Of a DNA stretch of 64,000 nucleotides, positions 1-8,485 are shown piece by piece. The notes under the pieces are model-generated. The model saw only the letters and a program-made list of their open reading frames with translations, searched no databases and had not been told where the DNA came from. The stretch is from assembly GCA_028284675.1 (NCBI GenBank), contig JANQRI010000030.1:1-64000 (forward strand), read 5' to 3'. The position numbers and the translations under genes are program-made. Numbering within the stretch: the first letter of the stretch is position 1; the number at the start of each line of letters is the position of its first letter. This DNA is from Gammaproteobacteria bacterium. GTDB lineage: Bacteria; Pseudomonadota; Gammaproteobacteria; HTCC5015.

Positions 1-951
1 TTTCCCGTCGGTGAACAGAACCGGATAATCAAACTCAAAGATATACGTTTGATTCAGACCGGCACCGTTTTGATTGGCGCGTTGATTTGCAAGAAAGCCA
101 TTTTGCAATGTACTGGAGCGATCCTCTACTGTGCTTATGCTCAAGTTTGGATAGAGTTGTTTAAAACTTGGATTGCCCGGCATGGTTGCGGTTTGCAGGT
201 CTTTCAAAAAAGCCCGGGCTTGATTCAAAGCGATCAGGTTAGCCTGAGCGTTTAAAGCTTTGTCATAGCGTTGATCCAACCCAGTCAAAGTAACACTGGC
301 ATTAGGGTTCAGCATGTGCACAAAGCGTTCGGCATTATCTTTGACTGAAAGAAACGCAATGATTTCTTTAAGAGAACCAACCAGTGCGAGGTTTTGACCG
401 TCGGCCGGAGTTTGCAGACCGAGGGCATATTCAGTATTTAAGCCGGGATTTTTATCCGCCTGTTGGTTGATTAAAAGCTGCGCTTTAGGGCTAAGCAGTT
501 CCAGCTGCAGAGTACTGGAGATTTTGTCCAGAGCGCTATTCCAGGTTTGGATATCGATGGGTGCATCAGTCTTGACCGGCGGCTGGTTAATTACACCCTG
601 CATCGGTGCTTGTGCCGGGCCCTGTGTGGCGGGTTTGGCCGGGGGTTTGTAAGTGGGTATCGTGAGTGCAGGCGGCGGGTTATAGGGCTCCAGCCCATAA
701 TCAGTCTGACCGGCTGGATTGGTTTGCGGTGCATTGGGGTTTAATAACACCGGCAATGGTAGCGCCGGTGCGCCAGGTGTGGTTACCGACGGGGGAGCTG
801 GTGCGATGGGTGGAGCTGCCTGTGCCAAAAACCGTTGCTGCAATAGGCCCTTTTGGAACAACCGCTGGGCTGTTGGGTTTACATTAGTATCAGGCAAGTT
901 GTGTATCAACCGGCTATTGCCGGATATATTATTTGTATCTTGTATTGCCAT
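1..951 (-). CDS. Unrecognised protein, C-terminus cut by window edge
   Basis: I do not recognise this gene. The frame reads leftward from the ATG at 951-949 and is still open at base 1, so only the first 317 residues are visible. There is no signal peptide (it begins MAIQDTNNISG). Residues about 45-130 are a low-complexity Pro/Ala/Gln/Asn-rich linker. Residues about 130-280 are Leu/Ala/Gln/Asn-rich and probably mostly helical. The last visible part (YIFEFDYPVLF) looks like the start of a folded beta-rich segment. It is divergent from nudB across a gap of about 150 bases. A structural or secreted accessory protein is possible but no function can be assigned. The uninterrupted frame makes a real gene likely. 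Confidence 0.72.
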   Translation of the reverse strand, partial: MAIQDTNNISGNSRLIHNLPDTNVNPTAQRLFQKGLLQQRFLAQAAPPIAPAPPSVTTPGAPALPLPVLLNPNAPQTNPAGQTDYGLEPYNPPPALTIPTYKPPAKPATQGPAQAPMQGVINQPPVKTDAPIDIQTWNSALDKISSTLQLELLSPKAQLLINQQADKNPGLNTEYALGLQTPADGQNLALVGSLKEIIAFLSVKDNAERFVHMLNPNASVTLTGLDQRYDKALNAQANLIALNQARAFLKDLQTATMPGNPSFKQLYPNLSISTVEDRSSTLQNGFLANQRANQNGAGLNQTYIFEFDYPVLFTDGK

Positions 952-1103
952 GGTCTGCTGTGCCTGCCTCTTATCTACAGCTGACTATGCCAAAATCTGC
1001 ATAACTCGGCTATTGAGCCTTGGTTATAGCCAAAGTTGGTCTTTTAACGAAAGTTATAGTTAGATGTTTATAATCTGAGTGGTTATGGTTTTCGAGAGTA
1101 TCA

Positions 1104-1556
1104 ATGGCAAAAGTAAAGCGCCCTGAATCAGTACTGGCAGTAATCTACACAAGTGACCGGCAGATTTTGTTACTTAAACGCCGGCTTCCACCGGCTGGTG
1201 TCTGGCAGTCGGTAACCGCTAGCCTGCAATGGGGCGAGACTCCGATGCAGGCGGCACGGCGAGAGGTTTTTGAGGAAACGGGCTTGCAGGTTGGTGAAGC
1301 GCTTTGTGAGACAGATGTCGTTAACCGTTTTGAAATTGTGTCCGATGCGCGTCCGCTTTATGCACCGGGTGTGGTCGAAAACACCGAATATGTATTTAAC
1401 CTGGAGCTGCCGGCGGTTAGCGCGATCAGGCTGGATCCCGCAGAGCACAGTGAATACAGTTGGCAGCCGGTAGATAGAGCGCTGGATATGGTTTGGTCCC
1501 GGACCAACCGGCAGGCCATAATCGCCTTGCCGAAAAAAGCTGTGCGTGAAGTTTAG
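1104..1556 (+). CDS. nudB: Dihydroneopterin triphosphate pyrophosphatase (Nudix)
   Basis: Nudix hydrolase expected to remove pyrophosphate from dihydroneopterin triphosphate in folate synthesis. The Nudix box is visible at about residues 40-57 (GETPMQAARREVFEETGL), with the REVFEE metal-binding core. As in E. coli NudB, the usual first Glu of the box is Ala. The N-terminus (KRPESVLAVIY) and the FWQS-like motif (VWQSVTAS) also match NudB, and 150 residues is the family length. The start is the ATG at 1104. A TATAAT-like -10 element lies at 1069-1074, about 30 bases upstream, but no convincing -35 is seen. In many relatives it follows aspS; here it stands alone between a divergent unknown gene and nadA. 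Confidence 0.85.
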   Translation: MAKVKRPESVLAVIYTSDRQILLLKRRLPPAGVWQSVTASLQWGETPMQAARREVFEETGLQVGEALCETDVVNRFEIVSDARPLYAPGVVENTEYVFNLELPAVSAIRLDPAEHSEYSWQPVDRALDMVWSRTNRQAIIALPKKAVREV

Positions 1557-1797
1557 TTTTTCCGATACCTTATATATAGGCCAACAGTCAGCCCTCAAAA
1601 ATCCTATGGTGATGCGGTTGGATTGGCATTGCGTCGGATCAAGTTGGGCCCTGGCTCACAGTGCTTCAGGCTATCACTTTTGCATGTATCAGTGCCTTAA
1701 CTGCTTTGATACTTTTGTAATAATAGTTTTCCACAGCCGGGCAGGCAGATAACACGTTTTTTTGCGGATATGCAATCCTGAGTAAATCACTCGGTCT

Positions 1798-1826
1798 TTG
1801 AATTTTGCTCCAAATAGTGGTAATTT
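1798..1826 (+). promoter_or_regulatory. Possible sigma-70 promoter of nadA
   Basis: TTGAAT (1798-1803), a 17-base spacer and TAATTT (1821-1826) lie 30 bases before the nadA start. The -10 is a weak match. The rest of the 299-base gap after nudB holds no gene that I can see. Confidence 0.3.
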
Positions 1827-1855
1827 TGTGGGTTCACGTTTGAACAGGGGTAGCT

Positions 1856-2950
1856 ATGTCTGCGGTTGCGATCGATATTAATCGCTATGCTTTACTGGAT
1901 GATGCCGAATGCGAACGGCGCATTATTGCTGCAAAGCAACAGCTCGGTGACAAGGTGGTGATTTTGGGCCACCATTATCAGCGTGATGAGGTTTACCGGC
2001 ACGCGGATATCAGCGGTGATTCCCTGAAACTCTCGCGTTATGCCAGTGAATCGAATGCCAAATACATCGTGTTTTGCGGTGTGCATTTTATGGCCGAAGT
2101 GGCCGATATTCTTTCCCGTCCCGATCAGATAAGTATATTACCGGATATGGCTGCCGGTTGTTCGATGGCCGATATGGCTAATTTGGTGAATGTCGATCGT
2201 GCCTGGCAGGAAATGAGCGAAGTGCTGTATCCGGACGAACAGATTACGCCGGTGACCTATATTAATTCAGCGGCAGACTTAAAAGCATTTTGCGGGCGTC
2301 ATGGCGGCATTGTCTGCACCTCAAGCAATGCGCATCAGGTGATTGAATGGGGTTTGGCCAGACGCGAAAAGATTTTATTTTTCCCTGATCAACATCTCGG
2401 CCGGAATACGGCTTATAAAATGGGTATCCCGCTGGATGAGATGGTGGTTTGGGATTTCAGTAAGCCACTGGGCGGTTTGACGCCCGAAGCGCTGAAAAAA
2501 GCAAAAATGATTCTCTGGAAAGGCTTTTGTTCGGTGCACCAGATGTTTCGTCCGGAACATATTGATAAATTTAAGGAAAAACACCCGGAAACCCAGGTGA
2601 TTTCCCACCCTGAATGCAGTTTTGAAGTCTGCCAGAAGTCAGATTACATCGGCTCAACCGAATATATCGTTAAAACCATTGCCGCCGCCAAACCCGGCAC
2701 CCGCTGGCTGGTCGGTACCGAGCTGAACCTGGTAAACCGGCTGAATGAGCAGTTTGCCGACCAGCATGTGCATTTTATGGCGCCAACCGTATGTATGTGT
2801 TCCACGATGTTTCGTACCGACCCCCAACACCTTGCCTGGATACTGGAAAGCCTGGTGGCCGGCCGGGTGATTAACCGGGTCAGCGTTCCCGAAGCTGAAG
2901 CCAAGCTTGCGGTGCTGGCATTGAACCGGATGCTTGAGTTACCGGTATAA
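1856..2950 (+). CDS. nadA: Quinolinate synthase NadA
   Basis: Condenses iminoaspartate with dihydroxyacetone phosphate to quinolinate, the second step of de novo NAD synthesis. It is a cytoplasmic enzyme with a 4Fe-4S cluster. At 364 residues it is the usual length for the proteobacterial form (E. coli about 347). Family landmarks are GHHYQRDEVYRHADISGDS near the N-terminus, FCGVHFMAE, CTSSNA, HPECSFEVC and CMCSTMFR. The Cys residues in FCGV, CTSS and the C-terminal CMCS region are where the three cluster ligands of NadA fall. The start is the ATG at 1856, with AGGGG 9 bases upstream. The gene appears monocistronic, followed by 144 bases before yebC with a weak hairpin at 3000-3016. Confidence 0.97.
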   Translation: MSAVAIDINRYALLDDAECERRIIAAKQQLGDKVVILGHHYQRDEVYRHADISGDSLKLSRYASESNAKYIVFCGVHFMAEVADILSRPDQISILPDMAAGCSMADMANLVNVDRAWQEMSEVLYPDEQITPVTYINSAADLKAFCGRHGGIVCTSSNAHQVIEWGLARREKILFFPDQHLGRNTAYKMGIPLDEMVVWDFSKPLGGLTPEALKKAKMILWKGFCSVHQMFRPEHIDKFKEKHPETQVISHPECSFEVCQKSDYIGSTEYIVKTIAAAKPGTRWLVGTELNLVNRLNEQFADQHVHFMAPTVCMCSTMFRTDPQHLAWILESLVAGRVINRVSVPEAEAKLAVLALNRMLELPV

Positions 2951-3094
2951 GCGCTAAGCGATCCGAAAATCTTTAAAATCAGTCGTTTGCTCACTTTAGC
3001 CGCTAAACATGAGCGGTTTTCGCGGTCTTTATTTAACCTATTGTGTCCTGAATGATAAACTTGCGCACCGTATTGATTGCAATATGGGGTAGAG

Positions 3095-3841
3095 ATGGCT
3101 GGGCATAGTAAATGGGCAAATATTCAGCACCGGAAAAAAGCGCAGGATGCCAAGCGCGGCAAGCTATTCACCAAACTGATTCGTGAGATTACCGTTGCGG
3201 CCCGAATGGGCGGCTCGGATCTGAATTCCAATTCCCGTCTGCGGCTGGCGGTGGATAAAGCGCTGGGCGCGAATATGCCGAAAGACACGATTGAGCGGGC
3301 AACCAAGCGCGGCAGCGGTGAGCTTGAGGGCGTGAACTATGAAGATGTGCGCTATGAAGGCTACGGGCCGGGCGGGGTCGCGGTCATGCTCGATTGCATG
3401 ACCGACAATCGTAATCGCACGGTCGCGGAAGTCAGGCATGCGTTCAGCAAATGTGGCGGCAATCTCGGCACTGACGGTTCGGTTGCGTATATGTTCAGTA
3501 AAGTCGGCATTATCAGTTATCCCGAGGGGATTGATGAAGATAAGGTGATGGAAGTCGCAATCGAAGCCGGTGGCGATGATGTTATCAAGAATAAAGACGG
3601 CTCGATTGATGTGTTGACCGCGCCGGAAGTATTCGTCGATGTAAAAGAGGCGATGTTTGATGCCGGTTTGGAAACCGAGGCTTCCGGAGTGACAATGCGG
3701 GCGTCCACCGATACACCGGTTGATAAAGATACCGGTGAAAAATTATTGAAGCTTATTGATATGTTGGAAGAGCTGGATGATGTGCAGGAGGTTTACTCCA
3801 ATGCAGATTTTCCAGATGAATTATTTGCTGAGTCGGCTTAA
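3095..3841 (+). CDS. yebC: YebC/PmpR-family regulator
   Basis: YebC/TACO1-family protein of 248 residues (E. coli YebC 246). The family has been described as DNA-binding transcriptional regulators and more recently as factors easing ribosome stalling. The N-terminus MAGHSKWANIQHRKKAQDAK is the family signature, which decides the ATG at 3095 over a TTG 18 bases earlier; GGGGT sits just upstream. The three-domain form is intact, with an acidic C-terminus (DMLEELDDVQEVYSNADF). It is the first gene of the yebC-ruvCAB run, and its stop codon (3839-3841) lies 11 bases before the proposed ruvC start. Confidence 0.96.
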   Translation: MAGHSKWANIQHRKKAQDAKRGKLFTKLIREITVAARMGGSDLNSNSRLRLAVDKALGANMPKDTIERATKRGSGELEGVNYEDVRYEGYGPGGVAVMLDCMTDNRNRTVAEVRHAFSKCGGNLGTDGSVAYMFSKVGIISYPEGIDEDKVMEVAIEAGGDDVIKNKDGSIDVLTAPEVFVDVKEAMFDAGLETEASGVTMRASTDTPVDKDTGEKLLKLIDMLEELDDVQEVYSNADFPDELFAESA

Positions 3842-3852
3842 CGGAGGCGAGC

Positions 3853-4398
3853 ATCGATTCCAGGCTTATCCGAATTATCGGCATCGATCCGGGCTCTGTT
3901 GTCACCGGTTATGGTGTAATCGATACCAACGGGCGCGATAACCATTATATTGCGCACGGCGTTATTCAAATTGGGCAGTTAAGCGTGCCGCAGCGCCTGG
4001 CCCGCATCCATACTCAGATCTGCAGCGTTATTGAAGAGTGGTCACCGCAGGAAGCGGCAATAGAAGAAGTGTTTATGAGCCGCAATGCCGCATCGGCATT
4101 AAAGCTTGGGCAGGCGCGTGGTGTTGCGATTGCAGCCTGTGAAATTAATCGTGTATCGGTGAATGAGTATGCAGCGCGTGCGGTGAAGCAGGCAGTGGTC
4201 GGCACCGGTGCAGCCGCCAAGCATCAGGTGATGCATATGACTAAAACATTATTGAATATTCGTGGCGAATTGAAAGCAGACGCAGCGGACGCGCTGGCAT
4301 TGGCAATCTGTCATGGGCATAACCGCCTGCATCGCTATGATGCCGCGGCAATCGGCAGCCGGCGGCGCAGCCGGCGCAGAGCGGTGGTGAAAGCATGA
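3853..4398 (+). CDS. ruvC: Holliday-junction resolvase RuvC, apparent AUC start
   Basis: Endonuclease that nicks Holliday junctions with RuvAB. Visible features are the first catalytic Asp in IIGIDPGSVVTGYGVID, the second acid in EEVFMSRNAASALKLGQARG, and the last pair in ELKADAADALALAICH. The homologous frame is open only from 3832, after a stop at 3829-3831. Between there and the IIGIDPGS motif there is no ATG, GTG or TTG. The first canonical start in frame is the GTG at 3985, which would delete the catalytic Asp. The best candidate is ATC at 3853, five bases after a GGAGG at 3843-3847, giving 181 residues (E. coli 173). A base error or mutation from ATG is the alternative. The C-terminal tail is Arg-rich. 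Confidence 0.9.
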   Translation: MDSRLIRIIGIDPGSVVTGYGVIDTNGRDNHYIAHGVIQIGQLSVPQRLARIHTQICSVIEEWSPQEAAIEEVFMSRNAASALKLGQARGVAIAACEINRVSVNEYAARAVKQAVVGTGAAAKHQVMHMTKTLLNIRGELKADAADALALAICHGHNRLHRYDAAAIGSRRRSRRRAVVKA

Positions 4399-4414
4399 GC
4401 AACGGAGCTTATAA

Positions 4415-5020
4415 ATGATCGGGCGCCTGGCAGGTACTTTGTTGTTGAAAAAACCGCCGGCATTATTGCTGGATGTAAATGGCGTCGGTTATGAACTGGA
4501 GGCACCAATGTCAACGTTTTACAGCCTGCCGGAAGTCGGTGGCAAGGTTGTATTGCTGGTGCATACACATGTGCGGGAAGATGCATTGCAGCTTTATGGG
4601 TTTGCGCATGAGTCAGAGCGCCGTTTGTTTCGATCATTGATTAAGGTCAGCGGTATCGGTGCGAAGCTGGCGTTAACCATTCTGTCAGGTATTGAAGTTG
4701 ATGCGTTTGTGCGTTGTGTGCAGGCGGAGGACAGCTCGGCGCTCACACGCCTGCCGGGCGTTGGTAAAAAAACCGCGGAGCGCCTGGTTATTGAAATGCG
4801 CGATAAGATAGAAAGCAGCGGCCGCGAAAGCATGCCGGCTGGAATGATTACCGCTCATAATGTGACGGTCAGCCCGGTTGAAGAAGCGGTGAGTGCATTG
4901 GTTGCGTTGGGTTATAAAGCTCAGGAAGCCAGCCGTATGGTCAGAGGTGTGGAAAAGGCGGATGCGATTGAAAATGCTGAAGAGGTTATCCGGCTGGCGT
5001 TGAAAGCGGCAGTGAAATAA
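4415..5020 (+). CDS. ruvA: Holliday-junction DNA helicase subunit RuvA
   Basis: Tetrameric Holliday-junction-binding subunit that loads the RuvB motor. At 201 residues it is standard length. The N-terminal OB-fold begins MIGRLAGTLLLKKPP. Helix-hairpin-helix motifs appear at KVSGIGAKLALTIL and RLPGVGKKTAERL, and the C-terminal RuvB-contacting domain at about 155-201 (EEAVSALVALGYKAQEASRM). The ATG at 4415 lies 16 bases after ruvC, with GGAGC upstream. ruvB starts 8 bases after the stop, so ruvC, A and B form one transcription unit. Confidence 0.97.
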   Translation: MIGRLAGTLLLKKPPALLLDVNGVGYELEAPMSTFYSLPEVGGKVVLLVHTHVREDALQLYGFAHESERRLFRSLIKVSGIGAKLALTILSGIEVDAFVRCVQAEDSSALTRLPGVGKKTAERLVIEMRDKIESSGRESMPAGMITAHNVTVSPVEEAVSALVALGYKAQEASRMVRGVEKADAIENAEEVIRLALKAAVK

Positions 5021-5028
5021 TCGATACG

Positions 5029-6078
5029 ATGAGTGACATAGAAAGACTGCTAACAGCTGCGGGCAATCCTGGGGAAGATGTTCAGGACCGTGCGATTCGA
5101 CCGAAGACCTTAGCCGACTATATCGGTCAGCCGACCGTGCATGAACAAATGGATATTTTTATTTCGGCTGCACGCACGCGTAGCGAAGCACTCGATCATG
5201 TATTGATATTCGGTCCGCCGGGTTTGGGCAAAACCACGCTTGCGAATATTATTGCAAATGAAATGACAGTTAATATTCGTCATACCTCCGGGCCGGTATT
5301 GGAACGTCCCGGGGATCTGGCGGCATTGCTGACCAACCTGGAAGCCAATGATGTATTGTTTGTCGATGAAATACACCGTTTGAGCCCGGTGGTTGAAGAG
5401 GTTTTGTATCCGGCGATGGAGGATTATCAGCTGGATATTATGATTGGTGAAGGGCCCGCGGCGCGTTCGATTAAAATTGATTTGCCGCCATTCACACTGG
5501 TCGGTGCAACCACACGTGCCGGTTTACTGACTTCGCCATTACGTGACCGCTTCGGTATCGTGCAGCGTCTGGAGTTTTATAATGTACCCGACCTCAGCAC
5601 AATCGTGAGTCGTTCGGCCCGTATTCTGGGTTTGCAGATCGAAGCGGGCGGAGCGGAGGAAATCGCAAGGCGTTCACGCGGAACACCGCGTATTGCGAAC
5701 CGTTTGCTGCGACGTGTACGTGATTATGCCGAAATAAAATCGGATGGAACCATCAATGCTGAAACAGCCGGCAGTGCTTTGGATATGCTGGCGGTTGATG
5801 CATCCGGTCTGGATCAGATGGATCGTAAGCTGTTACATATGATTATCGATAAATTTAGCGGTGGTCCGGTTGGTTTGGATAATCTGGCTGCGGCACTGGG
5901 TGAAGAGCGCGGTACACTGGAAGAAGTCATAGAGCCTTATTTGATTCAACAGGGCTTTGTGATGCGTACCCCACGTGGACGTGTTGTGACCGAACACGCA
6001 TACCGGCATTTTGGTTTGCAGCCGCCTGCCGGTAATCAGGATCCGGATGTCGAGCAGAACGAACTGAATTTGACCTGA
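5029..6078 (+). CDS. ruvB: Holliday-junction branch-migration ATPase RuvB
   Basis: AAA+ ring motor that drives branch migration with RuvA. The 349 residues show Walker A GPPGLGKTTL, Walker B FVDEIHRL, sensor 1 LVGATTRAG, the arginine-finger region PLRDRFGI, and a winged-helix C-terminus (EPYLIQQGFVMRTPRGR). The first residues (DRAIRPKTLADYIGQ) match the family start, supporting the ATG at 5029. ybgC begins 4 bases after the stop, which continues the run into the tol-pal genes. Confidence 0.97.
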   Translation: MSDIERLLTAAGNPGEDVQDRAIRPKTLADYIGQPTVHEQMDIFISAARTRSEALDHVLIFGPPGLGKTTLANIIANEMTVNIRHTSGPVLERPGDLAALLTNLEANDVLFVDEIHRLSPVVEEVLYPAMEDYQLDIMIGEGPAARSIKIDLPPFTLVGATTRAGLLTSPLRDRFGIVQRLEFYNVPDLSTIVSRSARILGLQIEAGGAEEIARRSRGTPRIANRLLRRVRDYAEIKSDGTINAETAGSALDMLAVDASGLDQMDRKLLHMIIDKFSGGPVGLDNLAAALGEERGTLEEVIEPYLIQQGFVMRTPRGRVVTEHAYRHFGLQPPAGNQDPDVEQNELNLT

Positions 6079-6081
6079 TAG

Positions 6082-6507
6082 ATGATGCCGGAATTCAGTG
6101 TTTTCAGGCGAATTTACTATGATGATACCGATAGCGGTGGTGTTGTGTATCATGCAAATTATTTTCGCTACATGGAACATGCGCGCAGTGACTATTTGCA
6201 GGCCCGGGGCTTGGGCCCGACAGTACTGGCCGACGAACACGGTGTGCTGTTTGCGGTAACGGATCTATCAGCAAAGTATATTGCGCCGGCCCGGCTTGGC
6301 GATGAAATTGAAATCGTCGCGGAGCTAGAAGAATGCAGTAGTGTGAAACTAAAGTTTGCGCATACTGTCTGGTTATTGGGTGATAATCGTAAACGTGAAA
6401 ATATTTTAACGAAAAGCGGTGCAACGGTTGTGTGCCTTGATGCCGAGCGTTTCAGTGTAACAAAAATTCCAAAAACTGTTAGGGAGCGTATTATTCGTGA
6501 CAACTGA
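6082..6507 (+). CDS. ybgC: Tol-Pal-associated acyl-CoA thioesterase YbgC
   Basis: Hotdog-fold 4-hydroxybenzoyl-CoA-thioesterase-like protein that travels with tolQRAB-pal and is thought to act on acyl-CoA or phospholipid precursors at the inner membrane. The signature YYDDTDSGGVVYHANYFRYM includes the catalytic Asp (first D of DTDSGGVVY). It has 141 residues. Two adjacent ATG codons (6082 and 6085) could start it. The 3' end overlaps the GTG start of tolQ by 11 bases, which suggests translational coupling. Confidence 0.95.
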   Translation: MMPEFSVFRRIYYDDTDSGGVVYHANYFRYMEHARSDYLQARGLGPTVLADEHGVLFAVTDLSAKYIAPARLGDEIEIVAELEECSSVKLKFAHTVWLLGDNRKRENILTKSGATVVCLDAERFSVTKIPKTVRERIIRDN

Positions 6508-7195
6508 TATGTCTTTTGTCAGCCTGATCTCACAAGCCGGCCTGATTGTGCAGCTGGTGATGTTGATACTGGTGCTGGCTTCATTTGTTTCGTGGACATT
6601 TATTCTGCAAAAATCCCGCATGTTAAAGCGTGCGCAAAAAGATGCGGAAAAATTTGAAGATCTGTTCTGGTCCGGCGGTAATTTGCGTGAATTATTCTCC
6701 AGTCTGCAGGCCAGAGCGGTCAATCTGCTTGGTATGGAGCGGATATTCGAGGCGGGGTTTCGTGAGTATTCCCGTAACCGCAGTGGCAATAACTCCCCGG
6801 AGCTGGTTGTGGATACCACGCACAGTATTATGCGGGTAACCTTATCCCGTGAAATCGACCGGCTTGAAACAAATTTAAATTTTCTCGCGACAGTCGGTTC
6901 AACCAGTCCTTATGTCGGTTTATTCGGTACGGTCTGGGGGATTATGAATTCATTTCGTGCATTGGCTGATGTGCAACAGGCAACATTGAGTCTGGTTGCG
7001 CCGGGTATTGCAGAAGCATTGGTTGCAACCGCAATGGGCTTGTTCGCGGCGATTCCGGCGGTCATCGCATACAATCGATTTTCCGGTAAAGTTGAACGTC
7101 TGGCGAATCGTTATGAAAATTTTATGGAGGAGTTCGCGACTTTGATTCAACGCCAGGTTTTCGTGAAAGACACGAAACCGGTAACCGGCGCTTAA
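6497..7195 (+). CDS. tolQ: Tol-Pal inner-membrane proton-channel subunit TolQ
   Basis: MotA/ExbB-type subunit that with TolR uses the proton motive force to energise TolA for outer-membrane constriction at division. The 232 residues show a first membrane helix at about 15-37 (IVQLVMLILVLASFVSWTF), a large cytoplasmic loop, and two more helices around 130-190 (STSPYVGLFGTVWGIMNSF, then TAMGLFAAIPAVIAYNRF). The GTG at 6497 fits the family N-terminus; an in-frame ATG at 6509 is the alternative. tolR follows after 3 bases. Confidence 0.96.
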   Translation: MTTDMSFVSLISQAGLIVQLVMLILVLASFVSWTFILQKSRMLKRAQKDAEKFEDLFWSGGNLRELFSSLQARAVNLLGMERIFEAGFREYSRNRSGNNSPELVVDTTHSIMRVTLSREIDRLETNLNFLATVGSTSPYVGLFGTVWGIMNSFRALADVQQATLSLVAPGIAEALVATAMGLFAAIPAVIAYNRFSGKVERLANRYENFMEEFATLIQRQVFVKDTKPVTGA

Positions 7196-7198
7196 CCG

Positions 7199-7651
7199 AT
7201 GGCTTATTACTCCTCGAAACGGCGTAAGTTAATGGCCGAAATCAATGTAGTGCCTTACATTGATGTGATGCTGGTGCTGCTGGTGATTTTTATGATTACC
7301 GCGCCGTTGTTGAGTCAGGGTGTTGAAGTTGATTTGCCGAAAATCAGTGCGCAACCGCTGCCGGCGGATAAATTCGAACCGGTTGTACTCACCGTTGATG
7401 CGAACGGGCGTTATTATCTGAATATTGGTAAAAGCCCGAATGAAAGCATCAATCTGAAATCATTGAAAGCGACTGTGGCTAAAGCGTTGAAAAGCAAACC
7501 TGAGCTTCCGGTGATTGTGAAGGCGGATTATAAAGTGCCTTATGGTGTGGTTGTGAGTGCGATGGGTGTACTGCAGGCTGCCGGTGCACCGAAGGTTGGA
7601 TTAATGACCGATCCGCCGCCTGCGCAGAAAAAAAATACAGGGCGCCGATGA
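7199..7651 (+). CDS. tolR: Tol-Pal inner-membrane subunit TolR
   Basis: ExbD/TolR family. A single N-terminal membrane helix (VPYIDVMLVLLVIFMITAPL) carries the essential proton-path Asp in YIDVML. A periplasmic domain follows to about residue 140. The protein is 150 residues (E. coli 142). The start at 7199 is 3 bases after the tolQ stop. The stop overlaps the tolA start in an ATGA arrangement (7648-7651). Confidence 0.96.
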   Translation: MAYYSSKRRKLMAEINVVPYIDVMLVLLVIFMITAPLLSQGVEVDLPKISAQPLPADKFEPVVLTVDANGRYYLNIGKSPNESINLKSLKATVAKALKSKPELPVIVKADYKVPYGVVVSAMGVLQAAGAPKVGLMTDPPPAQKKNTGRR

Positions 7652-8481
7652 GTTCAGCTGAGTATCCGGATCAGCGTTACACTTCCGCGGGTGTATTGTC
7701 AGTACTGTTTCATATCGCACTGGGTGTGTTACTGGTGTTGAACTTTGACTTTAGCTGGCAGTCGAACGAGCCGGTGGTTGCGAATGTTATTGATGCGGTT
7801 GTGGTTGATTCAGGCATTCTGAAAAAAATCGAACAGGACAAGCAGCGCGAGCTTGCCCGTGAAAAACAGCAGCGCCGGCAGGAGCGGCAACGTCGTGAGC
7901 AGGAAGCGATTCGTATAGCAAAGGAAAAACAGGAACAACAGCGGCAGGCGGAAGAAAAACTCCGTTTGGAAAAACAACGCAAGGAAGAACAGCAACGACT
8001 GGAAGAACAACGCCTGGCCGAACAAAAGCGCATTGAAGAGCAACAACGGTTGGAACAGCAACGTATCGCTGAGGAAGAACAAAGACGCCAGGAGCAACTG
8101 GCTGAAGAGCAGCGTTTATTGGAAGAGGCAAAGCAGGCCGAGTGGGATCGTTTGCGCGAAGCTGAGGAGGCCGCACTTGCACAGGCCCGCAGCACGGAGC
8201 TCGCAACAAAGCGGGCGTTATACAGACAGGCAATTACCCAGAAAGTGGAACGTAACTGGATTAAACCGGCCTCTGCGCTACCGGAATACACCTGCCGGGT
8301 GAATGTGAAGCAGATTCCGGGCGGGGAGGTTGTCAGTGTCAGAATAGTATCCTGCGATGCGGATGCCAGTTTTGAGCGTTCGGTTGAAAATGCGGTTTAT
8401 AAGGCATCGCCGTTACCGGATCCGCCGGATCCACAGTTATTTGAGCGTGAGATTAACTTTACGTTTAGACCCGGGGAGTAA
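7648..8481 (+). CDS. tolA: Tol-Pal bridging protein TolA
   Basis: Spans the periplasm between TolQR and TolB-Pal. It has one N-terminal membrane helix (VLSVLFHIALGVLLVLNF, about residues 12-32), then a long charged helical stalk at about 55-185. The stalk is built from repeated EQQRLEEQ/EEKLRLEKQ-type segments, richer in Gln/Glu/Arg than the Ala/Lys-rich E. coli stalk. A C-terminal TolA domain occupies about 190-277, with two Cys (YTCRVNV and VSCDAD) that may form its disulfide. It has 277 residues (E. coli 421), so the stalk is comparatively short. The Cys/Ser-rich reading frames on the opposite strand are shadows of the stalk codons. Confidence 0.94.
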   Translation: MSSAEYPDQRYTSAGVLSVLFHIALGVLLVLNFDFSWQSNEPVVANVIDAVVVDSGILKKIEQDKQRELAREKQQRRQERQRREQEAIRIAKEKQEQQRQAEEKLRLEKQRKEEQQRLEEQRLAEQKRIEEQQRLEQQRIAEEEQRRQEQLAEEQRLLEEAKQAEWDRLREAEEAALAQARSTELATKRALYRQAITQKVERNWIKPASALPEYTCRVNVKQIPGGEVVSVRIVSCDADASFERSVENAVYKASPLPDPPDPQLFEREINFTFRPGE

Positions 8482-8485
8482 ACTC

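Noticed and set aside
3077..3094. TTG start of yebC six codons upstream
   Set aside because: The family starts at MAGHSKWAN and a ribosome-binding site fits the ATG at 3095.
7710..8291. Cys/Ser-rich frames opposite tolA
   Set aside because: They are the antisense of the Gln/Glu-rich tolA stalk and have no ribosome-binding site or homology.
8357..8485. Longer tolB reading frame beginning inside tolA
   Set aside because: It would place 43 basic residues before the signal peptide; TTG at 8486 with GGGGAG gives a normal signal sequence.
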